DNA of 38,736 bases from Clostridia bacterium (GTDB lineage: Bacteria; Bacillota; Clostridia; TANB77; SIG350). A program made the translations under genes and the position numbers. The stretch covers positions 1 to 38,736 of the forward strand of contig JAQVRJ010000003.1 of the NCBI GenBank assembly GCA_028701115.1, written 5' to 3'. Positions 8,566 through 16,415 of the stretch are shown one piece after another. The notes beneath the pieces were generated by a model that saw nothing but the letters and a program-made list of their open reading frames with translations, was not told the origin of the DNA and did not search any database. Position 1 is the first letter of the stretch. The number at the start of each line of letters is the position of its first letter.

Positions 8566-8804
8566 AATACTTTACCTAAAATGTTCATAGCTAATTCTTG
8601 AACATTTCCACCAATTACTTGGTTATCAAATTCTACTGCCGGAGTAGCTTCTATATCATTAAATATCATTTTAGCTTTTGCTGCAGATGCTTCAGTCGTT
8701 CCTGCATTAACATCTAATTCAGTATATTCTATATTATTTGCTTTTAATAAATTTTTCAACTCTAAACAATTTGGACAATTTTGTTGTGTATATACTTTAA
8801 ACAT
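8562..8804 (-). CDS. Glutaredoxin/NrdH-like redoxin
   Basis: An 80-aa thioredoxin-fold redoxin with a CPNC active site near the N-terminus (FKVYTQQNCPNCLELK), the cis-Pro region EATPAVEFDNQVIGG, and no extra domains. It is probably the direct reductant of NrdD. The ATG at 8804 has AAGGAG 8 nt upstream; a GTG nine bases further up would lie inside that ribosome binding site and is rejected. The ribosome binding site overlaps the nrdD stop codon and the stop overlaps the nrdG start, so the three genes are tightly coupled. Confidence 0.88.
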   Translation of the reverse strand: MFKVYTQQNCPNCLELKNLLKANNIEYTELDVNAGTTEASAAKAKMIFNDIEATPAVEFDNQVIGGNVQELAMNILGKVL

Positions 8805-8816
8805 ATTATTCACTCC

Positions 8817-10967
8817 TTATACTATTCTTTCTCTTTTTCTATCTGCTAATTCAGCTCTCTTTGAAGAATTAAATTTATCGACAAATACATAATATCCTGT
8901 TATTCTTGTTACACCACGTGTATTTTCGCTTCCACAACTTGGACATTTATCATGTAAACCATTATGTTTAACTAAACAATCTCTACACAATGTATATTCT
9001 GGAGATAATACCCATTGAACACATTTTGTTTTGTACCATGTCTTTTCCAATAAATCATATATTGCCATTGGATCTGGCATAAATTCTCCGCCCCAAATAT
9101 GTATCATACTACCTGCATCAACTAAAGTATGGAATTTAGATTGTTTCATCAATCTTGTAATATAATCCACATCACTATCTGTAGCAAAATGCACTGAATT
9201 TGTATAATATACTCCAAATTCATTTTCTTTATGATATGCTTTTTCTCCATAATGTTTAATATCTAATTTGGCAAATCTTCCTGCTGTACTTTCAGCTGGT
9301 GTTTCTTCTAATTTTATTGTTATCCCATATTGCTTTTGATAAAATTTTAATCTATCATTCATATAAGAAATTATTTCTAATCCTTTTAAATATGCTTCAT
9401 CACTTTCATGTAATTGTTTTCCCATCAAATTATATATACATTCATTTAATCCAACAATACCTATTAACCAAGATATTTGTTCTGTTCTTACATATGGCTT
9501 TTCATCCATACCATTTACATAGAAAGATAATGGTGAATTTTCTGTATGAGAAATTTTTGTTAAATAATCTCTTCTTACTATATGTGCTCTACAAGCTAAA
9601 TCCATTCTATGATCAATTTCTTTTAATACATCATCGTAATTATTACCAACTTTTAATACGACATTTGGTAAATTAATTGACACATTTTGACCACCAACAA
9701 ATCTTAATTCTTCTGGTGTATTTATTAATTGCATATCTTTTTCTGTAAAATCTATTTTTAATCTACAACATTGTGATACTGAACAAGCATTTCTATCAAA
9801 AATGAAATATGGACATCCATTTTTGCTTGCAGAAATACAAGCTCTTACTAATAAAGCCTTTGTATCTTCATCATGGAAGCTTTCTTCATTAATATGGAAA
9901 TTTATTTTAGGGAAAGCAAATGGCATCCCATTGGCATCTCCTTCTTCTACAACTTCCAACATAGCTCTTGCAAACAATTTAGATTGTACAGCAAAATCCT
10001 TATATTTTAAAATTCTATAACCATTTTCTTCAGCAAATTTTTTAGTTTCTTCTCTTGTATCAAAATAGTATACATTTTCAAGATAATCTTTAACCATGAA
10101 TTTACCTTTAACACCCATTGCATAAACTTCTTTATAATGATTTGGCATATTTGCATAAATATTAAAATCTGTAAATGAAACCTGGCCTCCTCTTGCTCCT
10201 GCTAATTGAGACAAATCAAAGATTAATGTTTGTGCTAATTGTTTAATCTCTTTATATGAACTATTCTCCAATAATGGTGCAAAGAAAACATTTACAGCTT
10301 CCCAACCAATTGCTCCTGCAAATTGACCAGATAAAAATTGTGTCATTGAACAAATATGTCTAGCTAATACTCCTGCACTATTTGCTGGTTTTGAATTTGT
10401 TGGAATACTTGGTATATCTTTTATACCATATTTTTTTACATATTCAGGTGAATGTCCTGAGCAATAATATCTATCTATCATTCCTAAATCATGAATATGT
10501 ATCTCTCCCATTAAATGAGCTTTTGATATTTCCTCTTCAAAAATAGTTTTTAAAGCATATTCTTTTAATGCCTTTTCTGCTATTGACATATTTATACTTT
10601 CAGGGTTGTGAGTTGTATTACCATTTTCTTTATTTGTATTTTCAATTAATTCAGTAATATCATAAAAAGGTATTGTTACTTCTGCATTAGATTTTAATTC
10701 TTTATCATAACCTTTTTCAAGCAAAACCATATTAACTAATTGTCTAATAAAAGATGTAGTTATAACTTGCAACTTAGAATCATTTAACTTTTCAGTTACT
10801 AATGATGCCACTTCTGTAGCAACCTCTTCAGATGAATTAATTTCTTTAATCAATGCTTCCTTTATATATTTCTCATCATACTCTGTTCTTTCTAATTTTG
10901 TTGTTGAATCAACCATTAATGCTAAATCAGTAGCATTATTGTGTTTTCTAATTTTTAATACTTTCAT
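8817..10967 (-). CDS. nrdD: Anaerobic ribonucleoside-triphosphate reductase (class III)
   Basis: A 716-aa glycyl-radical enzyme that makes deoxynucleotides without oxygen. An N-terminal ATP-cone (VLKIRKHNNATDL onward) gives allosteric control. The catalytic barrel includes HICSMTQFLSGQFAGAIGWEAVN. At the C-terminus a zinc site of two CxxC pairs (CRDC and CPSC) precedes the glycyl-radical block TRITGYYVFV, where the Gly carries the radical. The ATG at 10967 has GGGGAG 6 nt upstream; an in-frame start 6 codons earlier lacks one. It heads the operon with redoxin, activase and an FTR-like protein, and is transcribed from a strong promoter about 180 nt upstream. The accompanying redoxin suggests a thiol-dependent rather than formate-dependent type, which is inference. 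Confidence 0.96.
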   Translation of the reverse strand: MKVLKIRKHNNATDLALMVDSTTKLERTEYDEKYIKEALIKEINSSEEVATEVASLVTEKLNDSKLQVITTSFIRQLVNMVLLEKGYDKELKSNAEVTIPFYDITELIENTNKENGNTTHNPESINMSIAEKALKEYALKTIFEEEISKAHLMGEIHIHDLGMIDRYYCSGHSPEYVKKYGIKDIPSIPTNSKPANSAGVLARHICSMTQFLSGQFAGAIGWEAVNVFFAPLLENSSYKEIKQLAQTLIFDLSQLAGARGGQVSFTDFNIYANMPNHYKEVYAMGVKGKFMVKDYLENVYYFDTREETKKFAEENGYRILKYKDFAVQSKLFARAMLEVVEEGDANGMPFAFPKINFHINEESFHDEDTKALLVRACISASKNGCPYFIFDRNACSVSQCCRLKIDFTEKDMQLINTPEELRFVGGQNVSINLPNVVLKVGNNYDDVLKEIDHRMDLACRAHIVRRDYLTKISHTENSPLSFYVNGMDEKPYVRTEQISWLIGIVGLNECIYNLMGKQLHESDEAYLKGLEIISYMNDRLKFYQKQYGITIKLEETPAESTAGRFAKLDIKHYGEKAYHKENEFGVYYTNSVHFATDSDVDYITRLMKQSKFHTLVDAGSMIHIWGGEFMPDPMAIYDLLEKTWYKTKCVQWVLSPEYTLCRDCLVKHNGLHDKCPSCGSENTRGVTRITGYYVFVDKFNSSKRAELADRKRERIV

Positions 10968-11156
10968 TACATTCTCCCCAATCATAATCGCATATTAATT
11001 ATTTCATCATTAGTTATTTAATTTTATTTTTATCTTTAGTGGAATTTTGTCTCAAGAGAATATAAATTTTTTGTTTCTTTGAGATATAAATATTGATAAT
11101 TATTGGAATCAAAAATATAAAATAATTATCAATACTTGTAGAATTTTATTAACTGA
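10968..11156 (-). promoter_or_regulatory. nrdD leader with two inverted repeats
   Basis: The ~180-nt untranslated leader between the nrdD promoter and start holds a perfect 14-bp inverted repeat (TATTGATAATTATT at 11091-11104 with AATAATTATCAATA at 11121-11134, 16-nt loop) and a weaker pair built on TCTCAA / TTGAGA (about 11050-11084). The arms of the first contain TGATAAT/ATTATCA, which are Fur-box-like half-sites. Whether they act as DNA operators or as an RNA hairpin cannot be told. Confidence 0.45.
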
Positions 11157-11185
11157 ATTATAGTATTCAGTATTCAAAAAGTCAA
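11157..11185 (-). promoter_or_regulatory. nrdD operon promoter with overlapping palindrome
   Basis: -35 TTGACT, 17-bp spacer, -10 TATAAT. The -10 sits within the inverted repeat ACTGAAT-6 nt-ATTCAGT (11152-11171), a good position for a repressor. It does not match the NrdR box as I know it. Farther upstream (11186-11395) I see only AT-rich sequence with a 12-bp near-direct repeat TTCTGTAACACA / TTCTGTAACTCA at 11218 and 11263. Confidence 0.7.
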
Positions 11186-11382
11186 TGAAAAATATTTATA
11201 AAATATTTTTTTATTAATTCTGTAACACAAATGTAATATTCTCATTTTTTTACAAATCACATTTCTGTAACTCACTTATATAAAGGCTTTCGTATTCGTA
11301 ATAATTTAATTTTTTTACAATTAAAAACGTGGTTTACATAAGTATTTTCGATTATTTAGATTTTTTTTACTATTTAAGCTGA

Positions 11383-11429
11383 ACATAAAAAAACAAAAAA
11401 TAACAAAAAAATTAATTCTTGTTATTTTT
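11383..11429 (-). terminator. Intrinsic terminator of the first ABC-F gene
   Basis: An 11-bp A/T-rich stem AAAAATAACAA / TTGTTATTTTT with a 12-nt loop, starting 19 nt after the stop codon, followed by TTTTTTGTTTTTTT on the minus strand. Confidence 0.75.
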
Positions 11430-11448
11430 ATCTCGTTATAGTAGATCT

Positions 11449-13035
11449 TTATATGTTTTTCCATTTAAGATAATCACTATATGACATTTTCTTATCTAAA
11501 ATTCCATTATCTTGTATTTCAATAATTCTATTTATTGTTGATTCCATTAAATCATAATTTGATGAAGATATAAAAACACAACCTTCAAATTTATTTAATG
11601 CTTTTGTTAATGCTTCTACACTTTCTAAATCCAAATGACTCGTAGGCTCATCAAATATTAAACAATTACAATTATTCAACATTATGTCTGCTAAAATACA
11701 TCTTACCTTTTCTCCACCAGAGAGTACTTTAATATTTTTTAAGGCTTCTTCATCAGAAAATAACATTCTACCTAAATACTTTCTTAGAACCATTGGCTCT
11801 TTTAATGGTTTTCTAGCAGTTAGCCATTGCACTATATTTATATCCTGATTAAAATCATCTTTAAAATTATTTTTAAAATATGATACTGATATTTTATCTC
11901 CCCATTTAAAGCTACCACTATCTGCCTTATTTTTATTAGAAATAATATTATATAGTTCTGTTGTAGCAACTCCATTATTATCTATTATGGCTATCTTATC
12001 TCCAGTATTAACTTTAAAAGAAACATTATTCAACACTACTTGTCCGCATATTTCTTTTGTTATTCCTTTAACATTTAAAACTTCTGTATTTAAATTATTA
12101 CTACATTCAAAACTTATGCTTGGAAATTTTCTTGTCGATGGCTTTATTTCTTCTAATATTATATGCTCTAACATTTTCTTGCGAGAATTTGCTTGACTAG
12201 CTTTTGTAGCTTTAGCTCCGAACCTATCTATAAATCCTTGTAATTCCTTAATTCTATCTTCTTTCTTTTTGTTTTCATTTCCAATTTGTGTTAGCATTAA
12301 TTCATTTAATTTCTCCCACTCATCAAAATTGCCAACATATAATTGTATCTTCTCATAATCTATATTAACCATATGTGTACAAACATTATTTAAAAAATGC
12401 TTATCATGTGATATTACTAAAACTGTATTTTCATAATTGTTTAAAAACTTTTCTAACCATTTTACATCACTTATATTCAATCCATTTGTAGGCTCATCTA
12501 AAAGTAATATATCTGGATTTTGGTATAATGATTGTGCAAGTAAAACTTTAACCTTTTCTCTTTCCAATAAATCCTTCATAAATTTATTATGCTTATCTGC
12601 ATAAATTCCTAATGAATCTAACAATGTTGCAGCATCTGATTCAGCTTCCCATCCATTCATTTCACTAAACCTCTGTTCAAGCATTGCAGCCTTTATCCCA
12701 TCTTCATTATTAAAATCTGGTTTAGCATATATACTATCTTTTTCTTTCATAATATCATAAAGCTTTTTATTCCCCAATATTACTGTATCTATTACAGTAA
12801 TATTGTCATATATGTAATGATTCTGTTGTAAAACAGAAATTCTTGCTTTTTTATTTATTAATATTTCTCCAATTGTTGGTAATATTTCTTTATACAGCAT
12901 TTTTAAAAACGTTGTCTTTCCAGAACCATTAGCACCTATTATTCCGTAACAATTACCTTTTGTAAATTTTAAATTTACATTTTGGAACAAAATTCGTTCA
13001 CCAAATTCTAATTTTAAATCCTTTATATCTATCAT
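11449..13035 (-). CDS. YbiT-like ABC-F ATPase with one degenerate ATP site
   Basis: A 528-aa soluble protein with two ABC ATPase domains and no membrane segments: the ABC-F class, whose members act on the ribosome. Closest in layout to YbiT/YkpA. NBD1 has an intact P-loop GANGSGKTT (34-42), Walker B ILLLDEPT and H-switch ISHD, but its signature is LLERE (156-160) instead of LSGGE. NBD2 has an intact signature LSGGE (438-442) and Walker B LIFDEPT, but its P-loop reads DNNGVATT (352-359, Lys lost) and its H-switch reads ISSS. So one composite ATP site is intact and the other decayed. RBS AAGGGG precedes the ATG. A leader ORF and an intrinsic terminator lie just upstream. Function may be ribosome protection or translation control; not assignable further. 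Confidence 0.88.
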   Translation of the reverse strand: MIDIKDLKLEFGERILFQNVNLKFTKGNCYGIIGANGSGKTTFLKMLYKEILPTIGEILINKKARISVLQQNHYIYDNITVIDTVILGNKKLYDIMKEKDSIYAKPDFNNEDGIKAAMLEQRFSEMNGWEAESDAATLLDSLGIYADKHNKFMKDLLEREKVKVLLAQSLYQNPDILLLDEPTNGLNISDVKWLEKFLNNYENTVLVISHDKHFLNNVCTHMVNIDYEKIQLYVGNFDEWEKLNELMLTQIGNENKKKEDRIKELQGFIDRFGAKATKASQANSRKKMLEHIILEEIKPSTRKFPSISFECSNNLNTEVLNVKGITKEICGQVVLNNVSFKVNTGDKIAIIDNNGVATTELYNIISNKNKADSGSFKWGDKISVSYFKNNFKDDFNQDINIVQWLTARKPLKEPMVLRKYLGRMLFSDEEALKNIKVLSGGEKVRCILADIMLNNCNCLIFDEPTSHLDLESVEALTKALNKFEGCVFISSSNYDLMESTINRIIEIQDNGILDKKMSYSDYLKWKNI

Positions 13036-13060
13036 TTTATTTTCCCCTTATTATACGCAT

Positions 13061-13086
13061 AAAAAAACAGATGTTATACATCTGTT
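13061..13086 (-). terminator. Intrinsic terminator just upstream of the first ABC-F gene (attenuator candidate)
   Basis: A perfect 9-bp stem AACAGATGT / ACATCTGTT with a 3-nt loop is followed by seven U residues in the minus-strand RNA and lies 26 nt before the ABC-F start codon. ABC-F has no complete promoter after it, so transcription must read through. A 7-nt stretch inside the upstream small ORF (13153-13159, UGUUAGU in RNA) can pair with 13083-13089 and would disrupt the 5' arm. Confidence 0.85.
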
Positions 13087-13134
13087 AGTAATATATATTT
13101 AATATACTGATTTCAAGTATAGCAAATACGTTTA

Positions 13135-13242
13135 TCAAAATAGATAAACCAGACTAACATTATTATAAAATAACTTATCTTTTATTAAATTATTTTGAAA
13201 TGTTATATTCATTTGCCTTAACTCTTTAACCATATATTCCAT
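13135..13242 (-). CDS. 35-aa small ORF, putative leader peptide of the ABC-F gene
   Basis: A 35-codon ORF (begins MEYMVKELRQMNIT, ends FYNNVSLVYLF) with GGAGG exactly 6 nt upstream of its ATG and its own promoter. It resembles no protein I know. It is followed by a strong terminator and then the ABC-F gene on the same strand. This order (promoter, short translated ORF, terminator, ABC-F) is that of ribosome-mediated transcription attenuation known for antibiotic-responsive ABC-F and ABC exporter genes. Its stop codon lies in a small hairpin (GTTTATC / GATAAAC). It could instead be an independent small protein. Confidence 0.65.
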   Translation of the reverse strand: MEYMVKELRQMNITFQNNLIKDKLFYNNVSLVYLF

Positions 13243-13263
13243 AACTTTCCTCCACATATGAAT

Positions 13264-13292
13264 ATTATACCATATTAAACATATATTTTCAA
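13264..13292 (-). promoter_or_regulatory. Promoter of the leader ORF / ABC-F unit
   Basis: -35 TTGAAA, exactly 17-bp spacer, perfect -10 TATAAT, located just after the prfB stop codon and 22 nt upstream of the small ORF's ATG. Confidence 0.75.
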
Positions 13293-13295
13293 TTA

Positions 13296-14403
13296 CTATT
13301 TATTAAATTCACTTTTCAAATATGCGTCTATAAAACTATCTATTTCGCCATCCATTACTGCATTTACATTACCTTCTTCATAATCTGTTCTATGATCTTT
13401 AACCATATTATATGGATGGAACACATAAGTCCTAATTTGACTTCCCCAACCTATTTCTTTATAATCTCCTTTTATATCATCAATTTTTTCTTTTTGTTCT
13501 CTTTCTTTGATTTCATATAATTTGGACTTCAACATTTTCATTGCATTTTCTTTATTTTGTATTTGTGATCTTTCATTTTGACAAGTAACAACAATACCTG
13601 TTGGTATATGTGTTATTCTAATTGCTGAATCAGTTTTATTAACATGTTGTCCTCCAGCACCAGATGCTCTATATGTATCTATTCTTAAATCATCATCTTT
13701 TATATCTACTTTAATATCATCAGTTATTTCAGGAATAACATCTAATGATGCAAAAGAAGTATGTCTTCTACCTGATGCATCAAATGGAGATATTCTTATC
13801 AATCTATGAACACCTTTTTCACATTTTAAATATCCATATGCATTTACACCTGAAACAATTGCTGTTACACTTTTTATTCCAGCTTCATCACCTGATTGAT
13901 AATCTATTTCCTTAATATCAAATCCATTTTTAGTTGCCCATCTTGTATACATTCTATACAACATTTCCGCCCAATCTTGAGATTCTGTTCCACCTGCTCC
14001 TGGGTGAAAAGATATAATAGCATTGCTTTTATCATACTTACCATTTAGCAATGTTTGTATCTCAAATTTGTCTAAATCTTTAATAAGTTTTTTAAATAAC
14101 TGTTTTGCTTCTATAACTACACTTTCATCTTGCTCATCCATTCCCATTAGTACAAGAGTTTCAACATCATCATATATATTTTTTAATTCTGCATATTTTT
14201 CGATCCTATATTTAATGCCTTTAATCTCCTGTAATATCTTACTAGAATTATCGCTATCATTCCAAAAATCTGGTTTTGCAGTTTCTCTTTCTAGTTCATT
14301 TAACTTAGAACTTAAACTATCCAAGTCAAAGAGAACCTCCAAGACTTAATATTTTCTCTTTTATTTCAATTAACTTTTCTTTTATTTCCTCTAATTCTAA
14401 CAT
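13296..14403 (-). CDS. prfB: Peptide chain release factor 2, programmed +1 frameshift
   Basis: RF2 recognises UAA and UGA and triggers peptide release. The gene is in two frames: ATG at 14403 (AGAGGTG upstream) opens 25 codons (MLELEEIKEKL...LSLGGSL) ending at an in-frame TGA (14326-14328). The site is the canonical one: an internal Shine-Dalgarno GGAGG (14336-14340), then CTT TGA C, where the ribosome slips +1 and continues at GAC. The product is 368 aa, normal RF2 length. The anticodon-like SPF motif is in RISPFDASGRRHTS and the catalytic GGQ in RASGAGGQHVNKTDS. Low RF2 favours slippage, so the gene autoregulates. A start at 14342 in the second frame would miss the N-terminus and is not real. 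Confidence 0.97.
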
Positions 14404-14420
14404 AAATACACCTCTAAAAT

Positions 14421-14449
14421 ATATTAACATAAAACAAAGAAATATACAA
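14421..14449 (-). promoter_or_regulatory. prfB promoter
   Basis: -35 TTGTAT, 17-bp spacer, -10 TAATAT, about 18 nt before the prfB start. It diverges from the glycosyltransferase promoter. Confidence 0.45.
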
Positions 14450-14531
14450 GAAAGCAATGTACATTAACAAATAAAAAAATATTATTCTTGAAAAAATCCA
14501 AGTTATCTTTATACTTTATAAAAATTTATTA

Positions 14532-14560
14532 TAGACTTGTTTCCTTTCATATGATATAAT
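14532..14560 (+). promoter_or_regulatory. Promoter of the glycosyltransferase gene
   Basis: -35 TAGACT, 17-bp spacer, -10 TATAAT. The -35 block ATAGACTTGT and the GATATAAT block are identical to those of the galE promoter at 28786-28814. Confidence 0.7.
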
Positions 14561-14582
14561 TACGGCAATAGGAGTGATATAT

Positions 14583-15557
14583 ATGGAAGTCAACAACACA
14601 CCAATTTTAAGTATAATAATACCAGTATATAATGTAGAATTATATTTAAAAGATTGTTTAGATAGCATTCTTAATCAAAATAGCAATGATTATGAAATAA
14701 TTTTAGTTGATGATGGTTCAACAGATAGCTCTGGCATAATATGTGATGAATATACTAATAAGTATTCTAATATGAAAGTTATACATAATAGTAATGGTGG
14801 ATTAAGTGATGCTAGAAATAGTGGATTTAAAATCGCAAAAGGTAAATACATATTATTCATTGATTCAGATGACTTTATCGAACCAGAATCCTTGAAAAAT
14901 ATTATTAAATATACTGATAGTAATGTAGATATTATTTTTCTTGATGCATACAAATATTTTAATAATAAATCAATCAAAAAAATTGATACAGATTTTTGTA
15001 CCGAAAAATTAAAAATAAATAACAAAGATATATTATTAGATAATATATCCCATATGAATAAATTTACAGGTAGTGCATGCTCAAAAGCAATACGCAGAGA
15101 ATTCTTATTGGATAATAATATTTCATTTGAAAGCAATATTACTATGGAAGATATTGATTGGAATCTAAAAATATTAACTAAAGTAAATACTTCGGATTAT
15201 TATTCTGGGAAGTATTACTATTATAGACAAAATAGGAAAAATTCTATTACAAATAGTATTAACGAAAACACTTTTAAATACGGAATTAAAATAATAAAAA
15301 AATGGCAAAATTTCAATGATAATATAAATTCAATATTAGCTTATGAATATATAATTTTATTAGCCAATAGTTATGTTCTTAAAGATAAAAATTTAAAAAA
15401 TGAATTATATTCTTTGTCATGGCTACTTAAATATAAAAATAATAAAAAAGTATTTTACTCATATATAGTATATAAAATATTTGGTATTAGAATTTTATCT
15501 AAATTACTAGAAATATATTTAAAGAACAGATACAAAACTATAAATTATAATTTATAG
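14583..15557 (+). CDS. Family 2 glycosyltransferase
   Basis: A 324-aa GT-A fold glycosyltransferase that transfers a sugar from a nucleotide-sugar donor, probably to a surface polysaccharide or teichoic acid. The N-terminal domain starts LSIIIPVYNVELYLKDCL, with nucleotide-binding LVDDGSTDSS, NGGLSDARNSG, and the metal-binding DSDD of FIDSDDFIEP; the catalytic-base region is MEDIDWNLK. The C-terminal 130 residues are Lys/Asn/Tyr rich without a clear transmembrane helix, so membrane attachment is peripheral. ATG at 14583 has AGGAG 8 nt upstream; a GTG three codons earlier overlaps it. One of only two plus-strand protein genes here, alone between two terminator/promoter boundaries. Confidence 0.92.
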   Translation: MEVNNTPILSIIIPVYNVELYLKDCLDSILNQNSNDYEIILVDDGSTDSSGIICDEYTNKYSNMKVIHNSNGGLSDARNSGFKIAKGKYILFIDSDDFIEPESLKNIIKYTDSNVDIIFLDAYKYFNNKSIKKIDTDFCTEKLKINNKDILLDNISHMNKFTGSACSKAIRREFLLDNNISFESNITMEDIDWNLKILTKVNTSDYYSGKYYYYRQNRKNSITNSINENTFKYGIKIIKKWQNFNDNINSILAYEYIILLANSYVLKDKNLKNELYSLSWLLKYKNNKKVFYSYIVYKIFGIRILSKLLEIYLKNRYKTINYNL

Positions 15558-15572
15558 TTTTGTAAATTTAAT

Positions 15573-15611
15573 AAAAATAATTATAATATTAAAAATATTA
15601 TAATTATTTTT
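15573..15611. terminator. Bidirectional intrinsic terminator
   Basis: A perfect 18-bp A/T stem (AAAAATAATTATAATATT and its complement) with loop AAA between the convergent glycosyltransferase and thioesterase genes; flanking A and T runs let it serve both strands. A second perfect palindrome (ACAAAACTATAAAT / ATTTATAGTTTTGT) overlaps the end of the glycosyltransferase at about 15532-15563. Confidence 0.8.
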
Positions 15612-16350
15612 TTCTCCAATTAATAATAATATCCGCATTATTTTTTGAAGTATCATTATTATTTCCGTTTATTATATAAGCATATTTATTATTGTCAATC
15701 TTCTTAACTTGCACTGCATATTTATCTTTGTATACCAATTGATGATTATATCTCACCAATATATCATTAACTATATGTGATTCTAAAAAATCTATTGTCA
15801 TAGTATCTATAGCTTTTATAACATATGCAATATTATTCATATGCCAATTAGTATCTATATCTCCATATATCACTACGTTAGAAAAGATATTATCATAATC
15901 TGTTATCCTACTAAAATCAAAATCTTCAAAAGTTATTCCTTTTTTTTCATCAAAGCTATACATATTTTCTACTTCAATCGGTATATGTATAGGTCTCATT
16001 TTCTCAAAAGAATACATTATCCACTTTGTATAACTTTCAAATAAAATATTTCCATTAATATCTTCAATAACATAATTTCTAATAATAAATAATTTTTCTA
16101 TAGGATTAAGCCATGTTTTTACAATAATTTTATCTCCTAATTTAGGGTATGAATTAACCTTACTATAATTTTCTAATAATATCCACCCTATTTTATTATC
16201 TATCATATAATTAAAAGTACAGCCAACTAAATCGGTATGCAATGTTGACGCTTCTTGCGCATAAGATAATAATCTTGTTAGCAATATATTTCCATTTTTA
16301 TCACAGTCAGAATATTTAATTTCATATTCATTTTGAAAAAAGTTTTTCAT
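15604..16350 (-). CDS. Acyl-ACP thioesterase
   Basis: A 248-aa thioesterase of the FatA/FatB-like family that releases fatty acids from acyl carrier protein. Two hot-dog domains: the N-terminal one starts NEYEIKYSDCDKNGN with LLSYAQEAS; the second carries the family catalytic pattern DIDTNWHMNNIAYV (Asp, Asn, His). The ATG at 16350 has GAGGTGA at 7-nt spacing; an ATG two codons earlier is only 1 nt from it and is rejected. It has its own promoter and shares a terminator with the convergent glycosyltransferase gene. Confidence 0.9.
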   Translation of the reverse strand: MKNFFQNEYEIKYSDCDKNGNILLTRLLSYAQEASTLHTDLVGCTFNYMIDNKIGWILLENYSKVNSYPKLGDKIIVKTWLNPIEKLFIIRNYVIEDINGNILFESYTKWIMYSFEKMRPIHIPIEVENMYSFDEKKGITFEDFDFSRITDYDNIFSNVVIYGDIDTNWHMNNIAYVIKAIDTMTIDFLESHIVNDILVRYNHQLVYKDKYAVQVKKIDNNKYAYIINGNNNDTSKNNADIIINWRKK

Positions 16351-16371
16351 ACACATTTCACCTCATTACTT

Positions 16372-16400
16372 ATTATATAACTTTCATAATATTTTTTCAA
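16372..16400 (-). promoter_or_regulatory. Thioesterase promoter
   Basis: -35 TTGAAA, 17-bp spacer, -10 TATAAT, about 21 nt before the start codon. Confidence 0.65.
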
Positions 16401-16415
16401 ATAAAAAATATGCAA

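Noticed and set aside
14329-14342. ATG at 14342 as prfB start
   Set aside because: It lies within the frameshift signal in the second frame and lacks an RBS; the true start is 14403 with +1 slippage.
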